A stretch of DNA of 64,000 nt, from the NCBI GenBank assembly GCA_002171315.2, contig NHFS02000013.1, positions 1 through 64,000 on the forward strand, read 5' to 3'. This DNA comes from Euryarchaeota archaeon TMED117. GTDB lineage: Archaea; Thermoplasmatota; Poseidoniia; Poseidoniales; Poseidoniaceae. A program made the translations under genes and the position numbers. This document shows, piece after piece, positions 55,552-64,000 of the stretch. Position 1 is the stretch's first letter, and each line of letters begins with the position of its first letter. The notes under the pieces are model-generated. The model had not been told where the DNA came from. It made no database searches and worked only from the letters and a program-made list of their open reading frames with translations.

Positions 55552-55560
55552 CGTATTTTT
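55552..55560 (-). promoter_or_regulatory. Candidate box A (TATA) for the GXGXG-fusion gene
   Basis: On the minus strand AAAAATACGATAAAAAC lies about 17-25 nt before ATG 55535. That distance would put the transcription start at or very near the start codon. This fits leaderless archaeal mRNAs, which lack a ribosome binding site, and none is seen here. Confidence 0.4.
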
Positions 55561-55620
55561 GAACTACGTTTTACCGCGAACTGTTTATTGACATTCGCTG
55601 ATGCCATAGTGATGAGCATC

Positions 55621-56658
55621 ATGGTAGTAAAGGTTGCAATAAATGGATATGGGACGATTGGGAAGAGAGTTGCAGACGCAATTGATGCTCAAGACGATAT
55701 GGAAATCATCGGTGTGACGAAAACTCGACCTTCGTTTGGTTGTGATTTAGCAGTAAGAAAAGGATTTCCACTATACTGTACATTCGATGAACCAGAACGG
55801 ATTGCTGCTTTTGCTCCTGCAGGCTACGATTGTAAAGGAGGATTAAGCGAATTATTGGCAGCCGCTGATGTTGTGGTCGATTGTTCTCCTGGTAAAGTAG
55901 GTGCTCAAAATAAGCAAATCTATGAAGACGCAGGAGTAAAATGGATTTTCCAAGGTGGGGAAAAACACGCCATGACAGGCCTATCCTACACCTCGAGTGG
56001 TAATCATTCTGAAAATATGAATCAATCAGGTACTCGTGTTGTATCTTGCAATACAACAGGGCTTTCTCGTACACTGGTTCCACTTTTGCACAAATGCGGT
56101 TCTCTTTCCGTCGAATGCACAATGATTCGCAGAGCTGCAGATCCTGGAGACTCGAATAAGGGTCCTATCAATGCGATTAAACCGGTTTTGAAGGTTCCAA
56201 GTCATCATGGTCCTGATGTCATGACAATTCGCCCTGAAATATCCATCAACTCGATGGCAGTTGCTGTCCCAACAACCATCATGCATGTACATGCAATCGT
56301 TGCAACTCTTCCTCAAGGGCATGGAATGACAACCGAATCAATCCTCGACTTATGGCATGCTCAACCAAGAGTCGTTATCATGAACGGTGCTGAAACAGGA
56401 ATTACCACAACCGCAGAAGTTATGGAATTTGCAAGAGATATTGGTCGGAAGTGGGGAGACTTGCACGAAATTTTTGTTTGGGAAGATGGTGTGAAACTTG
56501 ATGGAGACACACTCTATTACTTCCAAGCGATACACCAAGAGTCAGATGTTATCCCTGAGAATGTTGATGCAATTCGGGCATTAATGGGTTTGGAATCTGA
56601 TTGGAACGTGTCTGTTTCAAAGACCGATAAGGCCATTGCTACTTACAACGGATTGTAA
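55621..56658 (+). CDS. gap: Type II (archaeal) glyceraldehyde-3-phosphate dehydrogenase
   Basis: 345 residues from ATG 55621, preceded by GTGATGAG; the open frame from 55588 is longer. The N-terminal Rossmann motif is VKVAINGYGTIGKRVADAI. Cys143 in VVSCNTTGLSR is the catalytic nucleophile, and SHHGPDVMTIRP carries the catalytic His block of the archaeal family. The enzyme oxidises glyceraldehyde-3-phosphate with phosphate and NAD(P)+ to 1,3-bisphosphoglycerate, or runs in reverse for gluconeogenesis. It stands divergently from the GXGXG-fusion gene. Confidence 0.95.
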   Translation: MVVKVAINGYGTIGKRVADAIDAQDDMEIIGVTKTRPSFGCDLAVRKGFPLYCTFDEPERIAAFAPAGYDCKGGLSELLAAADVVVDCSPGKVGAQNKQIYEDAGVKWIFQGGEKHAMTGLSYTSSGNHSENMNQSGTRVVSCNTTGLSRTLVPLLHKCGSLSVECTMIRRAADPGDSNKGPINAIKPVLKVPSHHGPDVMTIRPEISINSMAVAVPTTIMHVHAIVATLPQGHGMTTESILDLWHAQPRVVIMNGAETGITTTAEVMEFARDIGRKWGDLHEIFVWEDGVKLDGDTLYYFQAIHQESDVIPENVDAIRALMGLESDWNVSVSKTDKAIATYNGL

Positions 56659-56703
56659 TCAATTAAGGCGCATACTCAAAAACTAAACTGGTGTGGCCAG
56701 ACT

Positions 56704-59700
56704 ATGCATCTGAAACGACGTTCGTTTATTTTGCTATCAGTATTCTTGCTTTCGCTAGCAAGTCCCTTGGCTTCCTCCCATTCAGTCGTCGAATCAAAAT
56801 CCTCTCAGGCCATGGTTTACTCCTCTTCTTGGGATTCGATTACACCTGTTTCAAAACAAGTAATTCTTACGAATCCTATCGAACCTGTCATAGATTTAGC
56901 AAGTTTTTCATTTGATCCACTTTTGAATGACTTAGAACTCATTCCATCGACTTGGAGGGCTGATTCGGAAAACAATCTTCATCTTCTTCAATTGAATGTG
57001 AATAATGGAGCGATTGTTGAAGCAATGGCTGATGAATTTGATTTTTCAATTCTTGAGACTCATGGTTCTGCTGTTTGGACAATCCGTCTGAACAATTTGG
57101 ATCACTATGATTCAATAAATTCTCATGACGATGTACGATGGATTGGAGAATATTCTCCTGGAATGAAACTTGGAACTCATGTCTTTGGAGCAACCATTGT
57201 TCAAATTGTCCTTTCAAATGATTTGAGTCCAGATGCTCTCGCGCTTTTCTCAGCAACGTTAGCTGAAGAAGGGGCAAACATAGCATGGTGCTCACAGGAT
57301 ATGTGCGAGGCACACTATGAGGCTGGAATCACAAATCAACAGATTAAATCCTTAGCATTCCATCAGCACGTACTTTTCATCGATGGTAGTTTCACACTCT
57401 CTCTTCACAACAATCTCGCAGCCACTGAAGTAGGCGCAGTCGCAGTACGTGCACCCTCTTCTTTGAATCTCGATGGTTCTGGTGAAACAATCGCAGTTAT
57501 GGATACAGGCGTCGATAATAACCATCCTGATCTCGTTGGCAGGGTTGCTGCAATTAACACTCAATTTGGCTTGGATAGTTCTCCTATTGACAGCAATAGT
57601 GGTCATGGAACACACGTCGCAATGACTGTGCTTGGTGATGGAACAGGTGATGCTATTGCAACAGGTATTGCACCAGCAGCAAATCTTGTCATGTACGCTC
57701 TCGAACACGATCCTACAGGAGTATTCGGAAGACAGGGATCAATCTATGACCTTCTTTCAGATGCTGAATTGAAAACGGCTCGTGTTGCAGTTAACGCATG
57801 GGGTCTAAACGGAAACTACGGTGCCTATACTGCTGATTCAAGATCTACTGATCAATATGTTTCAAACAATAAATATCTTCTTCCAATCTTCTCAGTGGGT
57901 GATAACGGTGGGACTGGAGCGTCAAAAATTACAGCACCTGGAACTGCAAAGAACGTCCTCTCAATCGGATCGAGCGTAAATGGTACAGTGAGTACAGACT
58001 CCTCAGAAGGTCCAACGCTTGATGGAAGAATAAAGCCTGATTTAGTTGCTCCTGGTGAAGGAATATGCTCTGCTCGGGCAGAAGAAGCAAAGAACGTTGT
58101 TGGTTCAGTCTGCGGTACTGGAACCCACTCAAACGGACGATCGATGTACATGGAACTAAGTGGTACATCTCAAGCAACTGCAGTTGCTGGCGGTTCCGCA
58201 GCACTCGCTCGTGAATATTTACGTGAAGTTGCTGGCATCAATAAGCCATCTGCAAGTCTAATAAAAGCGATATTGATCAATGGAGCAGAAGATTTGGGAA
58301 CACCAGACATTCCAAATGCGAAGGAAGGGTGGGGTCAAATCGACCTTGAAAACAGCCTCAACCCATCTTCCTCTGGTGTGGCTTTGGACGTCTTCCATGA
58401 TGATGAACGCGAACTTCAAGCAGGGTTTTCGCTGATCTATGCATTCAATCTTGATGGGTCAAAAGGCATAGACATAACCTTGGCATGGAGTGATGCAGAA
58501 GCAAGTGCTAATGCAGCACAATCCGAATCTCGACTCATGAATAATTTGGATTTGATTTTAATTGCACCAGATGGCACAACCTATCTGGGCAATCATTTTT
58601 CATCAGGAGTCTCTACAACAGGTGGGTCTGCAGACGTTCTAAACAACATAGAACGGATTCGAATTCCAGCAGGTGCGACGACACAAACTGGGGATTGGAT
58701 GGTAACTGTCGAGCATCGCGGAGGTAGTTCGCAGCGTTATGGAATCATTGTCACTGCTGATGCAACACTCATCCCAAAGGCTGATTTAACGACATTCAGT
58801 AATAGTATTCTTCCTTCATCATTAACTCCATTGGTTGGTGATCTCGTATCGATTTCTCTTGCATGGCATAACCAAGGTACACTCGCCTCAGGTCCATATC
58901 GAATTCAATTTGAAGATGTGACAAGTGGTTCAATTCTCTATGACTCAAATAGGACCTCTTTGGAAGGAGGTTCACTAGATTCAGTTTCGTTCTTTACACA
59001 ATTCTCGACAACGGGTATCCACAAACTGAGACTTTCTCTTGATACAAGCAATCAAGTTCTGGAATTGAATGATGGAATAAACGGTATTGATAACAACATT
59101 ATCGAACTTGATATCGAGGTAACAGCTCAAGGTTTACGAGTGATATTCCAAAATCCAGATGGCAGCATTCCTACAACCTCTCAGGATCGAGATTCTGCAG
59201 CATCGGTTACAATGGATGTTCGTAATGAAACAGGTCTTTCCCTACCGTTTGTAATCGCTCACGAAGGAACAGGGGAACGTCCAGTTAGTTTGACTGTTTC
59301 AAGCGTTCAACAACCTGACCCAACGTATCCAACACTCCTACTAGCCCCGGAAGATTCTTGGTCTAAATCCGTAAACCAAACGGGCGTATTCACAATTTCT
59401 GGACAAGGTGAAGAGAATGATACAATCTATCTTACGTTGAATCTTGATGACACATCTGCAAGCTTTGATGGTGCGACAAAAAGGTATGCTCGCGCTGGGT
59501 CCTTCATCGTCGATGTCACGGCACGATATCAAAATCAACCAACCGTTTCCCACACTCAGCGCTTGTACATCGAAATAGGTCAAGTCGATTCCGTGGATGT
59601 AGTGCCTTCTGGAACATCGGGAGTTTCTGCAAAGCCCGGCGAAAGAACAGGATTCTCAATCGGTGTTCGAAACACAGGTAATTCTGCAGCACAATATCTG

Positions 59701-61563
59701 ATGTCTTGTACATCTTCATCCCAATGGCAAATTATGTTAGGTAACTCAAATTCATCATCGCTTGAATTTGAACCACTCAACATCCTTCAAGATTTGAGCA
59801 TGGATGTGAACGTATTCATACCATCAATCGCTAATGGGGAGCCTGTTGCTGGGTCAACAGATCAGGTAACTTGTGTCGTCACATCTCCTACAGATCCAAC
59901 TCTCAATCGTGTCGAAGTTGTTGATGTTGCAGTTTCGGAACTCAAAGCCTTCCGTTCTGACCTTTATGGTCCAGATGGAGCTGTAGGGCCAGGGGCATTG
60001 GCTCAACCTGTTGTGGCAAATACAGGAGAATTGGTGTACTTCAATCATACAATCCAAAACATGGGGAACGTTCCTCTGGATTTTGCAGTGACCATTGAGC
60101 GTGGGAATCCAACCTGGGCAGCTGAAATACAATTTGGTCAAGAGAGTAGTTCATCAGCACTTTCAGTCACACTATCTCCGGGTCAGTCTGGCGATGTCGA
60201 GATGCGATTATTGGTTCCAGAAACAGCTCGAGAAGGCAATTCAAACACATACACGCTCAGGGTTGAATCATCTCCTCAGATGTTTACTTTGAATTCCACC
60301 TCAATTATCGTTGGTGAAAATTTAGATGTAAATTTAATGCCAAATGGTGGGACACTCATCACAGTTCCAATTGAAAATTCTTTCACATTCGCGGAGTTTA
60401 TCGTTGAAAATACAGGAAACGCAGACTTGGATTTAGACTGGTCCACAAGCCTAGCTCCAGATGGTTGGTCGATTGGATATTCGAATCCACCAAGTTCGGT
60501 GCCAGTGCTTAAGAACGCTTCAGTTCAACTAGCAATCCAAGCCCCAAATCAAACAATATCTGGATTTGGATTTGATTTACAATTGTTCGTTAATGCTAGC
60601 AATAATGGTCGATACACGAATGCCGAAATCCTTGTCAGAGTCGAAGTTTCAGATTCAAGTTTTGCAGCAATTCGTGTTTCAGATGAATTATCAGCACCAT
60701 TGTTGTTTATTCCTCGCGGAGACTCAGCAAAGCAGTCAATTACGATTACAAACGAAGGAAATATTCCTTTAACGGGTGATTTGACAGTTGAAGTTCGCGA
60801 TAATGAAGGCGCTGTCCTTACCGATCGAACTGCAAGCATTTCGCCATCTTCAATTAGCGGCCTTGCAATAGGTGAGTCAGTGGAAGTTGTTGGTAAAGTT
60901 TCAACCAAAGACAATTCAGTGGATGGCCGAATGAACTTAGTGGTTATCTTAACAACCTCGGATGGTGTTGTTATCGAATTCATGGCAGATACAAGTGTAA
61001 GCTCTCAGAAATCTTCTGGAGGCATTTTCGGGACTCTTCCTGCGTATGTTTCTTACCCTCTTGTTCTGTTGGCTTTGCTTGGGCTTCTCTACGGTGGTCG
61101 TAAATTAAAACAAAGCAGTAAGATGGATGATTATGGAACGGATTTAGTTGCACCGGATGCACACACAGATGCTGACCACCTCGGTACAAGACGTGATGAG
61201 GCGCTTGACATCAGTCATTCAGTCAATGACATAGCCTCTGGTGAAGTCTCCCAAGATGAAATCGCTGCAGCCTTAGCTCAGTCACTGAATATGCCGGCAC
61301 CTGTGGGGAACGCTCCTGTTCCAGAAGGGCGCCCCCCAGCAGGACTTCCTCCAAAGGGATTGCCGCCAGCAGGACTTCCTCCTGCCGGTTTACCTCTTGT
61401 GCAAAGACAACCAGCACCTGCCAAGGTTATTCCACAATTGCCAGTACCAGTTCCTGTAGCCTCAGGTCCTCCACTACCACCTGGTGGTTTGCCAGATGGA
61501 TGGACCATGGAACAATGGAACCATTATGGAGAACAATATCTTCAGCGCATGGGTTTGAACTGA
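56704..61563 (+). CDS. Giant secreted subtilisin-like peptidase with Ig-like modules and cytoplasmic tail motif
   Basis: 1,619 residues; GGTG about 10 nt before the ATG. Signal peptide FILLSVFLLSLASPLASSH, then a propeptide-like region of about 210 residues. The S8 catalytic residues lie in VMDTGVDNNHPDL (Asp), SGHGTHVAMTV (His) and LSGTSQATAVAGG (Ser). A jelly-roll/P-like domain follows, then CARDB-like (LAWHNQGTLASGPY) and NEW3-like modules (VRNTGNSAAQY, IQNMGNVPLDF, VENTGNADLDL). A helix near 1450-1470 (YPLVLLALLGLLYGG) anchors it. The cytoplasmic tail has a helical acidic part, a Pro-rich repeat and the ending GLPDGWTMEQWNHYGEQYL, shared with the protein ending at 31230. It is probably a cell-attached protease for environmental proteins. 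Confidence 0.9.
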   Translation: MHLKRRSFILLSVFLLSLASPLASSHSVVESKSSQAMVYSSSWDSITPVSKQVILTNPIEPVIDLASFSFDPLLNDLELIPSTWRADSENNLHLLQLNVNNGAIVEAMADEFDFSILETHGSAVWTIRLNNLDHYDSINSHDDVRWIGEYSPGMKLGTHVFGATIVQIVLSNDLSPDALALFSATLAEEGANIAWCSQDMCEAHYEAGITNQQIKSLAFHQHVLFIDGSFTLSLHNNLAATEVGAVAVRAPSSLNLDGSGETIAVMDTGVDNNHPDLVGRVAAINTQFGLDSSPIDSNSGHGTHVAMTVLGDGTGDAIATGIAPAANLVMYALEHDPTGVFGRQGSIYDLLSDAELKTARVAVNAWGLNGNYGAYTADSRSTDQYVSNNKYLLPIFSVGDNGGTGASKITAPGTAKNVLSIGSSVNGTVSTDSSEGPTLDGRIKPDLVAPGEGICSARAEEAKNVVGSVCGTGTHSNGRSMYMELSGTSQATAVAGGSAALAREYLREVAGINKPSASLIKAILINGAEDLGTPDIPNAKEGWGQIDLENSLNPSSSGVALDVFHDDERELQAGFSLIYAFNLDGSKGIDITLAWSDAEASANAAQSESRLMNNLDLILIAPDGTTYLGNHFSSGVSTTGGSADVLNNIERIRIPAGATTQTGDWMVTVEHRGGSSQRYGIIVTADATLIPKADLTTFSNSILPSSLTPLVGDLVSISLAWHNQGTLASGPYRIQFEDVTSGSILYDSNRTSLEGGSLDSVSFFTQFSTTGIHKLRLSLDTSNQVLELNDGINGIDNNIIELDIEVTAQGLRVIFQNPDGSIPTTSQDRDSAASVTMDVRNETGLSLPFVIAHEGTGERPVSLTVSSVQQPDPTYPTLLLAPEDSWSKSVNQTGVFTISGQGEENDTIYLTLNLDDTSASFDGATKRYARAGSFIVDVTARYQNQPTVSHTQRLYIEIGQVDSVDVVPSGTSGVSAKPGERTGFSIGVRNTGNSAAQYLMSCTSSSQWQIMLGNSNSSSLEFEPLNILQDLSMDVNVFIPSIANGEPVAGSTDQVTCVVTSPTDPTLNRVEVVDVAVSELKAFRSDLYGPDGAVGPGALAQPVVANTGELVYFNHTIQNMGNVPLDFAVTIERGNPTWAAEIQFGQESSSSALSVTLSPGQSGDVEMRLLVPETAREGNSNTYTLRVESSPQMFTLNSTSIIVGENLDVNLMPNGGTLITVPIENSFTFAEFIVENTGNADLDLDWSTSLAPDGWSIGYSNPPSSVPVLKNASVQLAIQAPNQTISGFGFDLQLFVNASNNGRYTNAEILVRVEVSDSSFAAIRVSDELSAPLLFIPRGDSAKQSITITNEGNIPLTGDLTVEVRDNEGAVLTDRTASISPSSISGLAIGESVEVVGKVSTKDNSVDGRMNLVVILTTSDGVVIEFMADTSVSSQKSSGGIFGTLPAYVSYPLVLLALLGLLYGGRKLKQSSKMDDYGTDLVAPDAHTDADHLGTRRDEALDISHSVNDIASGEVSQDEIAAALAQSLNMPAPVGNAPVPEGRPPAGLPPKGLPPAGLPPAGLPLVQRQPAPAKVIPQLPVPVPVASGPPLPPGGLPDGWTMEQWNHYGEQYLQRMGLN
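61336..61400 (+). repeat. 30-bp tandem repeat encoding a Pro/Gly/Leu-rich linker
   Basis: CCAGCAGGACTTCCTCC occurs at 61336-61352 and again at 61366-61382, with a degenerate third unit after it. The 30-nt period encodes GLPPKGLPPA-like decapeptides in the cytoplasmic tail of the subtilisin, just before the conserved C-terminal motif. The repeat is in frame and may vary in number between strains. Confidence 0.7.
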
Positions 61564-61596
61564 TACGTTGAAAAGGATGGGCGACAGCGATAAACC

Positions 61597-62223
61597 ATGC
61601 TCAACATCGTTTTGTTCGGACCTCCCGGTGCTGGAAAGGGTACACAGGCACATCGACTGATGGATGCTACAGGATTGCCTCAAGTCTCCACTGGAGATAT
61701 GTTACGTGCAGCAGTCAAGGCAGGAACTCCCGTTGGAATTGAAGCAAAATCATACATGGACGCAGGAGCTCTTGTTCCGGATTCAGTCATCATTGACTTG
61801 ATTCGTGATCGTCTCGTTGAGGATGATGCCAAGAACGGAGTCATGTTCGACGGTTTTCCTCGAACAATACCACAAGCAGAAGCATTATCGGCAATTGTTG
61901 AGGTTTCAGCGGTATTGGCTATTGATGTTCCCGATGAACGCATTGTAGAACGAATCTGTGGTCGATACAGTTGCGGAAACTGTGGAGCAGTTTTCCACGA
62001 TACATTCAATCCAATAAAAAATGGAATTTGTGAATGTGGATCATTTGTTGAAAAAAGGAGAGCAGATGATGTTGAAGAAACAGTACTTGCTCGTCTCGAA
62101 GCATATCATGCTCAAACATCCCCGCTCGCAGATTATTATCGCAATGCCGGAATATTCCATCTTGTTGATGGTGACCGTAATATAGACGTAATCACTTCAG
62201 ATTTACTAGCAGTTCTTGGATGA
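61597..62223 (+). CDS. adk: Adenylate kinase (bacterial-type, zinc-LID)
   Basis: 208 residues. The P-loop GPPGAGKGT is at residues 8-16; STGDMLR and DGFPRTIPQAEAL form the AMP-binding region. The LID is the long zinc-binding form, with Cys126-x2-Cys129 and Cys145-x-Cys147; the second pair is one residue tighter than the usual CxxC. The enzyme equilibrates ATP, AMP and two ADP. Many archaea have a different, trimeric AdkA; this is the bacterial/eukaryotic-like family. It is followed without a gap by rnp4. Confidence 0.94.
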   Translation: MLNIVLFGPPGAGKGTQAHRLMDATGLPQVSTGDMLRAAVKAGTPVGIEAKSYMDAGALVPDSVIIDLIRDRLVEDDAKNGVMFDGFPRTIPQAEALSAIVEVSAVLAIDVPDERIVERICGRYSCGNCGAVFHDTFNPIKNGICECGSFVEKRRADDVEETVLARLEAYHAQTSPLADYYRNAGIFHLVDGDRNIDVITSDLLAVLG

Positions 62224-62232
62224 GTGTTTGCC

Positions 62233-62568
62233 ATGGGTCGCCGTAATAGACTTCATCGAGAAAAACGAAAGGCGCATGCCCTTTGGTCCCAAGGCCAACT
62301 TCTCAGTCTACTCAAAGACTCTTCCAGATACACTCCTGAACAACGTTCAAGATTTGCAGTTCATCTCGTGAAAATCTCTCGAAGACATCGAATTCGATTA
62401 CCAAGTGAAGTGCGTGAAATTGTTTGCAGGACCTGTAATACTTTGCTTAGGTATGGTGATAATGCGAGCATCCGCTTTAGAAACGGTCATAAAATCCAAA
62501 CATGTTTTTCTTGCAACTCAATTCGTCGAATACCATATCGACAACATTCAATGAAGGTGGAGGCATGA
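62233..62568 (+). CDS. rnp4: RNase P protein component 4 (Rpp21/Rpr2 family)
   Basis: 111 residues from ATG 62233, with GAGTG upstream overlapping the adk stop; GTG 62224 is an in-frame alternative. Two helices with basic residues (LHREKRKAHALW and SRFAVHLVKISRRHRIRLP) precede a zinc ribbon with CRTCNTLL and CFSCNSIRR. It binds RNase P RNA together with Rpp29 and helps 5' maturation of pre-tRNA. Its TGA overlaps the next ATG (ATGA). Confidence 0.9.
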   Translation: MGRRNRLHREKRKAHALWSQGQLLSLLKDSSRYTPEQRSRFAVHLVKISRRHRIRLPSEVREIVCRTCNTLLRYGDNASIRFRNGHKIQTCFSCNSIRRIPYRQHSMKVEA

Positions 62569-62828
62569 GCGTCCCCAATCATATCGTCCGTCAGGCTAAA
62601 GATGCCTCACTTCCAATTACAATGAGGGTCGGAAAATCTGGGTTGACAGACTCAGTTGTTGTTGAACTGGAAGGCCAATTATCGTCTCGTGCTTTGGTCA
62701 AAGTCAAAGTAAATCGTGGATTATACACTCGTGATGACCTCAAAACAGTTTGGAATATTATGGCTGAAAAAACAAATAGTAATGTTGTGTTTGTCCGAGG
62801 AAATGTTGCGGTATTTTGGCGGAATTGA
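62565..62828 (+). CDS. CRM-domain (YhbY-like) RNA-binding protein
   Basis: 87 residues from ATG 62565, with the excellent GGTGGAGG just upstream and a 4-nt overlap with rnp4. The CRM/YhbY fold is shown by MRVGKSGLTDSVVVELEGQL, a basic strand LVKVKVNRG and the final VVFVRGNVAVFWRN. In bacteria YhbY associates with pre-50S ribosomes. Pairing with rnp4 is seen in archaea, as I recall, and suggests a shared role in RNA maturation. Confidence 0.88.
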   Translation: MSVPNHIVRQAKDASLPITMRVGKSGLTDSVVVELEGQLSSRALVKVKVNRGLYTRDDLKTVWNIMAEKTNSNVVFVRGNVAVFWRN

Positions 62829-62877
62829 ACAGCGCCGTAACCCAATCCTCAAAGGGGGATTGTAGTTGCAGTAAGAT

Positions 62878-64000
62878 ATGGGCGGAAAAATCCTGTTCTC
62901 AAAGAGGCATCCTGCACAACTTGTTGCACTGGTTTCGCTCTTGTTTGTAGGCACAATGCAATTCATCAAATCGAGCCAAGCTGCAGGAGGCGGTGACGGA
63001 ATCGATCTGACTGTCACTATTCGAGACGGGATGAGCGACCAAGCAGTTTTCGTTGGCCTTGGAATTCTCTTGTTCGTATATGCGCTTATCATTACTGAAG
63101 TCGTTCATCGAACATTAGCCGCAACACTTGGTGGCCTCCTTGCAGTCATTGCTTTGAATCATTATTCGGTCGAAGAAGCACTGAGCCTCAAAGCCGTTAC
63201 AACAATGATCGATTGGGAAACAATCGGTCTTCTTCTGGGAATGATGGTCATGGTTGGTATCATTTCACATACAGGTGTGTTTGAATGGTTTGCTGTCCAA
63301 GCATACAAAAAGAGCGGGGGGGAAATATGGACTCTTGTTGTCATCTTGTGTGCTGTTACTGCAGTTCTCTCAGCATTTTTAGACAACGTTACAACGATGC
63401 TTCTTCTAACTCCAGTCACCATTAAAATCGCACAGGTTCTCGATTTGAAACCAATACCGATTCTCATTTCTGAGGTACTCTTCTCAAACATCGGTGGTGC
63501 GGCCACAATGATCGGTGATCCACCAAACATCATGATTGGTTCAGCAATGTCTCCTGATGCTATCAGTGGAAACAAAGACCAAGATATTGCCAATTTAGCC
63601 AATGACGGTGTTACGTTTAATGATTTTATCATCGAAATGGCACCAGGTATTCTCATGACTATTGTCCCGTCTTTCATGCTTATTCGTTGGTTGTACAAAG
63701 ACGAATTCAGTGGCCGAAGAGATCGTGATATCACCGAACTTGAACGCCAATATGCAATCAAGGACGTACAAGGATTGAAAATCAGTGGAGCGATTCTAAC
63801 ACTTGTAATTCTTGGATTCTTCCTCCATCCAGTTATTCATCTTGCAGTCTCATGGGTTGCTCTTTCTGGTGCGCTGATCATGCTTTTGGCTACCAACCGT
63901 CACGAACTCGAAGAACCCTTGGAACATGTAGAATGGACAACCCTTCTTTTCTTTGCAGGTTTGTTTGTATTGGTGCATTCTCTCCAGTACATGGGCGTCA
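62878..64000 (+). CDS. ArsB/NhaD/P-protein-type anion or cation permease (3' truncated)
   Basis: The frame starts at ATG 62878 and is open to the right edge (about 374 residues visible). It has repeated hydrophobic helices and the superfamily hallmarks SAFLDNVTTMLLLTPVT and NIGGAATMIGDPPNIMIGS (ion-transporter superfamily: ArsB, NhaD, SLC13, OCA2-like). The first helix is followed by an exterior loop (SSQAAGGGDGIDL). Substrate cannot be decided: arsenite, Na+/H+ and dicarboxylates occur in this superfamily. About one third of a typical protein is missing on the right. Confidence 0.85.
   Translation, partial: MGGKILFSKRHPAQLVALVSLLFVGTMQFIKSSQAAGGGDGIDLTVTIRDGMSDQAVFVGLGILLFVYALIITEVVHRTLAATLGGLLAVIALNHYSVEEALSLKAVTTMIDWETIGLLLGMMVMVGIISHTGVFEWFAVQAYKKSGGEIWTLVVILCAVTAVLSAFLDNVTTMLLLTPVTIKIAQVLDLKPIPILISEVLFSNIGGAATMIGDPPNIMIGSAMSPDAISGNKDQDIANLANDGVTFNDFIIEMAPGILMTIVPSFMLIRWLYKDEFSGRRDRDITELERQYAIKDVQGLKISGAILTLVILGFFLHPVIHLAVSWVALSGALIMLLATNRHELEEPLEHVEWTTLLFFAGLFVLVHSLQYMGV

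Overview
The window looks like one contiguous piece of a compact archaeal chromosome. Archaeal markers are uS15 of the archaeal type, archaeosine synthase ArcS, RNase P subunit Rnp4 (Rpp21 family), a short archaeal-type PheRS beta subunit, archaeal-type GluRS, type II GAPDH, class III (pilin-type) signal peptides and GGTG-like ribosome binding sites. The very large secreted or membrane-anchored proteins with Ig-like, beta-helix and calcium-binding repeats, several secreted peptidases and a recurring cytoplasmic C-terminal tail resemble planktonic marine Euryarchaeota (Marine Group II, Ca. Poseidoniales). That lineage assignment is an inference, since no rRNA gene is present. I see no tRNA or rRNA gene, CRISPR array, insertion sequence or phage gene. 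No gene-free stretch exceeds about 200 bases.

Layout. 1-8265: the 3' part of an STT3/AglB oligosaccharyltransferase with an enormous extracytoplasmic tail, then a membrane-anchored subtilisin. 8447-15317: a beta-helix surface protein followed at once by a STAND-type ATPase/TPR regulator with a winged-helix N terminus. 15314-19007 (minus): three overlapping pilin-like genes. 19075-19905 (minus): a metallo-beta-lactamase-fold hydrolase. 20079-32514: a 1,900-residue calcium-repeat protein, a 1,786-residue surface protein, a small unknown protein and a lipoprotein zincin. 32511-39884: mixed genes on both strands, including a pyroglutamyl-peptidase/Nudix fusion, a UPF0201-like protein, a GT2 glycosyltransferase, DnaJ and a large type I membrane protein. 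39969-46159: information-processing genes (arcS, rps15, a degenerate DHH-like protein), a zinc-ribbon membrane protein and a CBS protein. 46163-55535 (mostly minus): gltX, rnhB, a surface protein, a SRAP protein, pheT and a GXGXG/glutamate-synthase-like fusion. 55621-64000 (plus): gap, a 1,619-residue secreted subtilisin, adk-rnp4-yhbY and the 5' part of an anion permease.

How the genes fit together. Much of the coding capacity goes to the cell surface: a glycosylation enzyme, a GT2 that could feed it, pilins, giant adhesin-like proteins, and secreted peptidases (two S8, one zincin). This suits a heterotroph that binds and degrades proteinaceous matter. The remainder is housekeeping for tRNA charging and modification, the ribosome, RNase P and central carbon metabolism. 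Genes are packed so tightly that convergent neighbours share or abut stop codons.

Most distinctive items: the OST with a roughly 2,000-residue tail; the near-identical cytoplasmic C-terminal motif on two unrelated giant surface proteins; the Pcp-Nudix fusion; the GXGXG domain fused to a glutamate-synthase-like remnant lacking the Fe-S cysteines; and a hairpin plus T7 tract at the start of the calcium-repeat gene, which suggests attenuation, slippage or a sequencing error.
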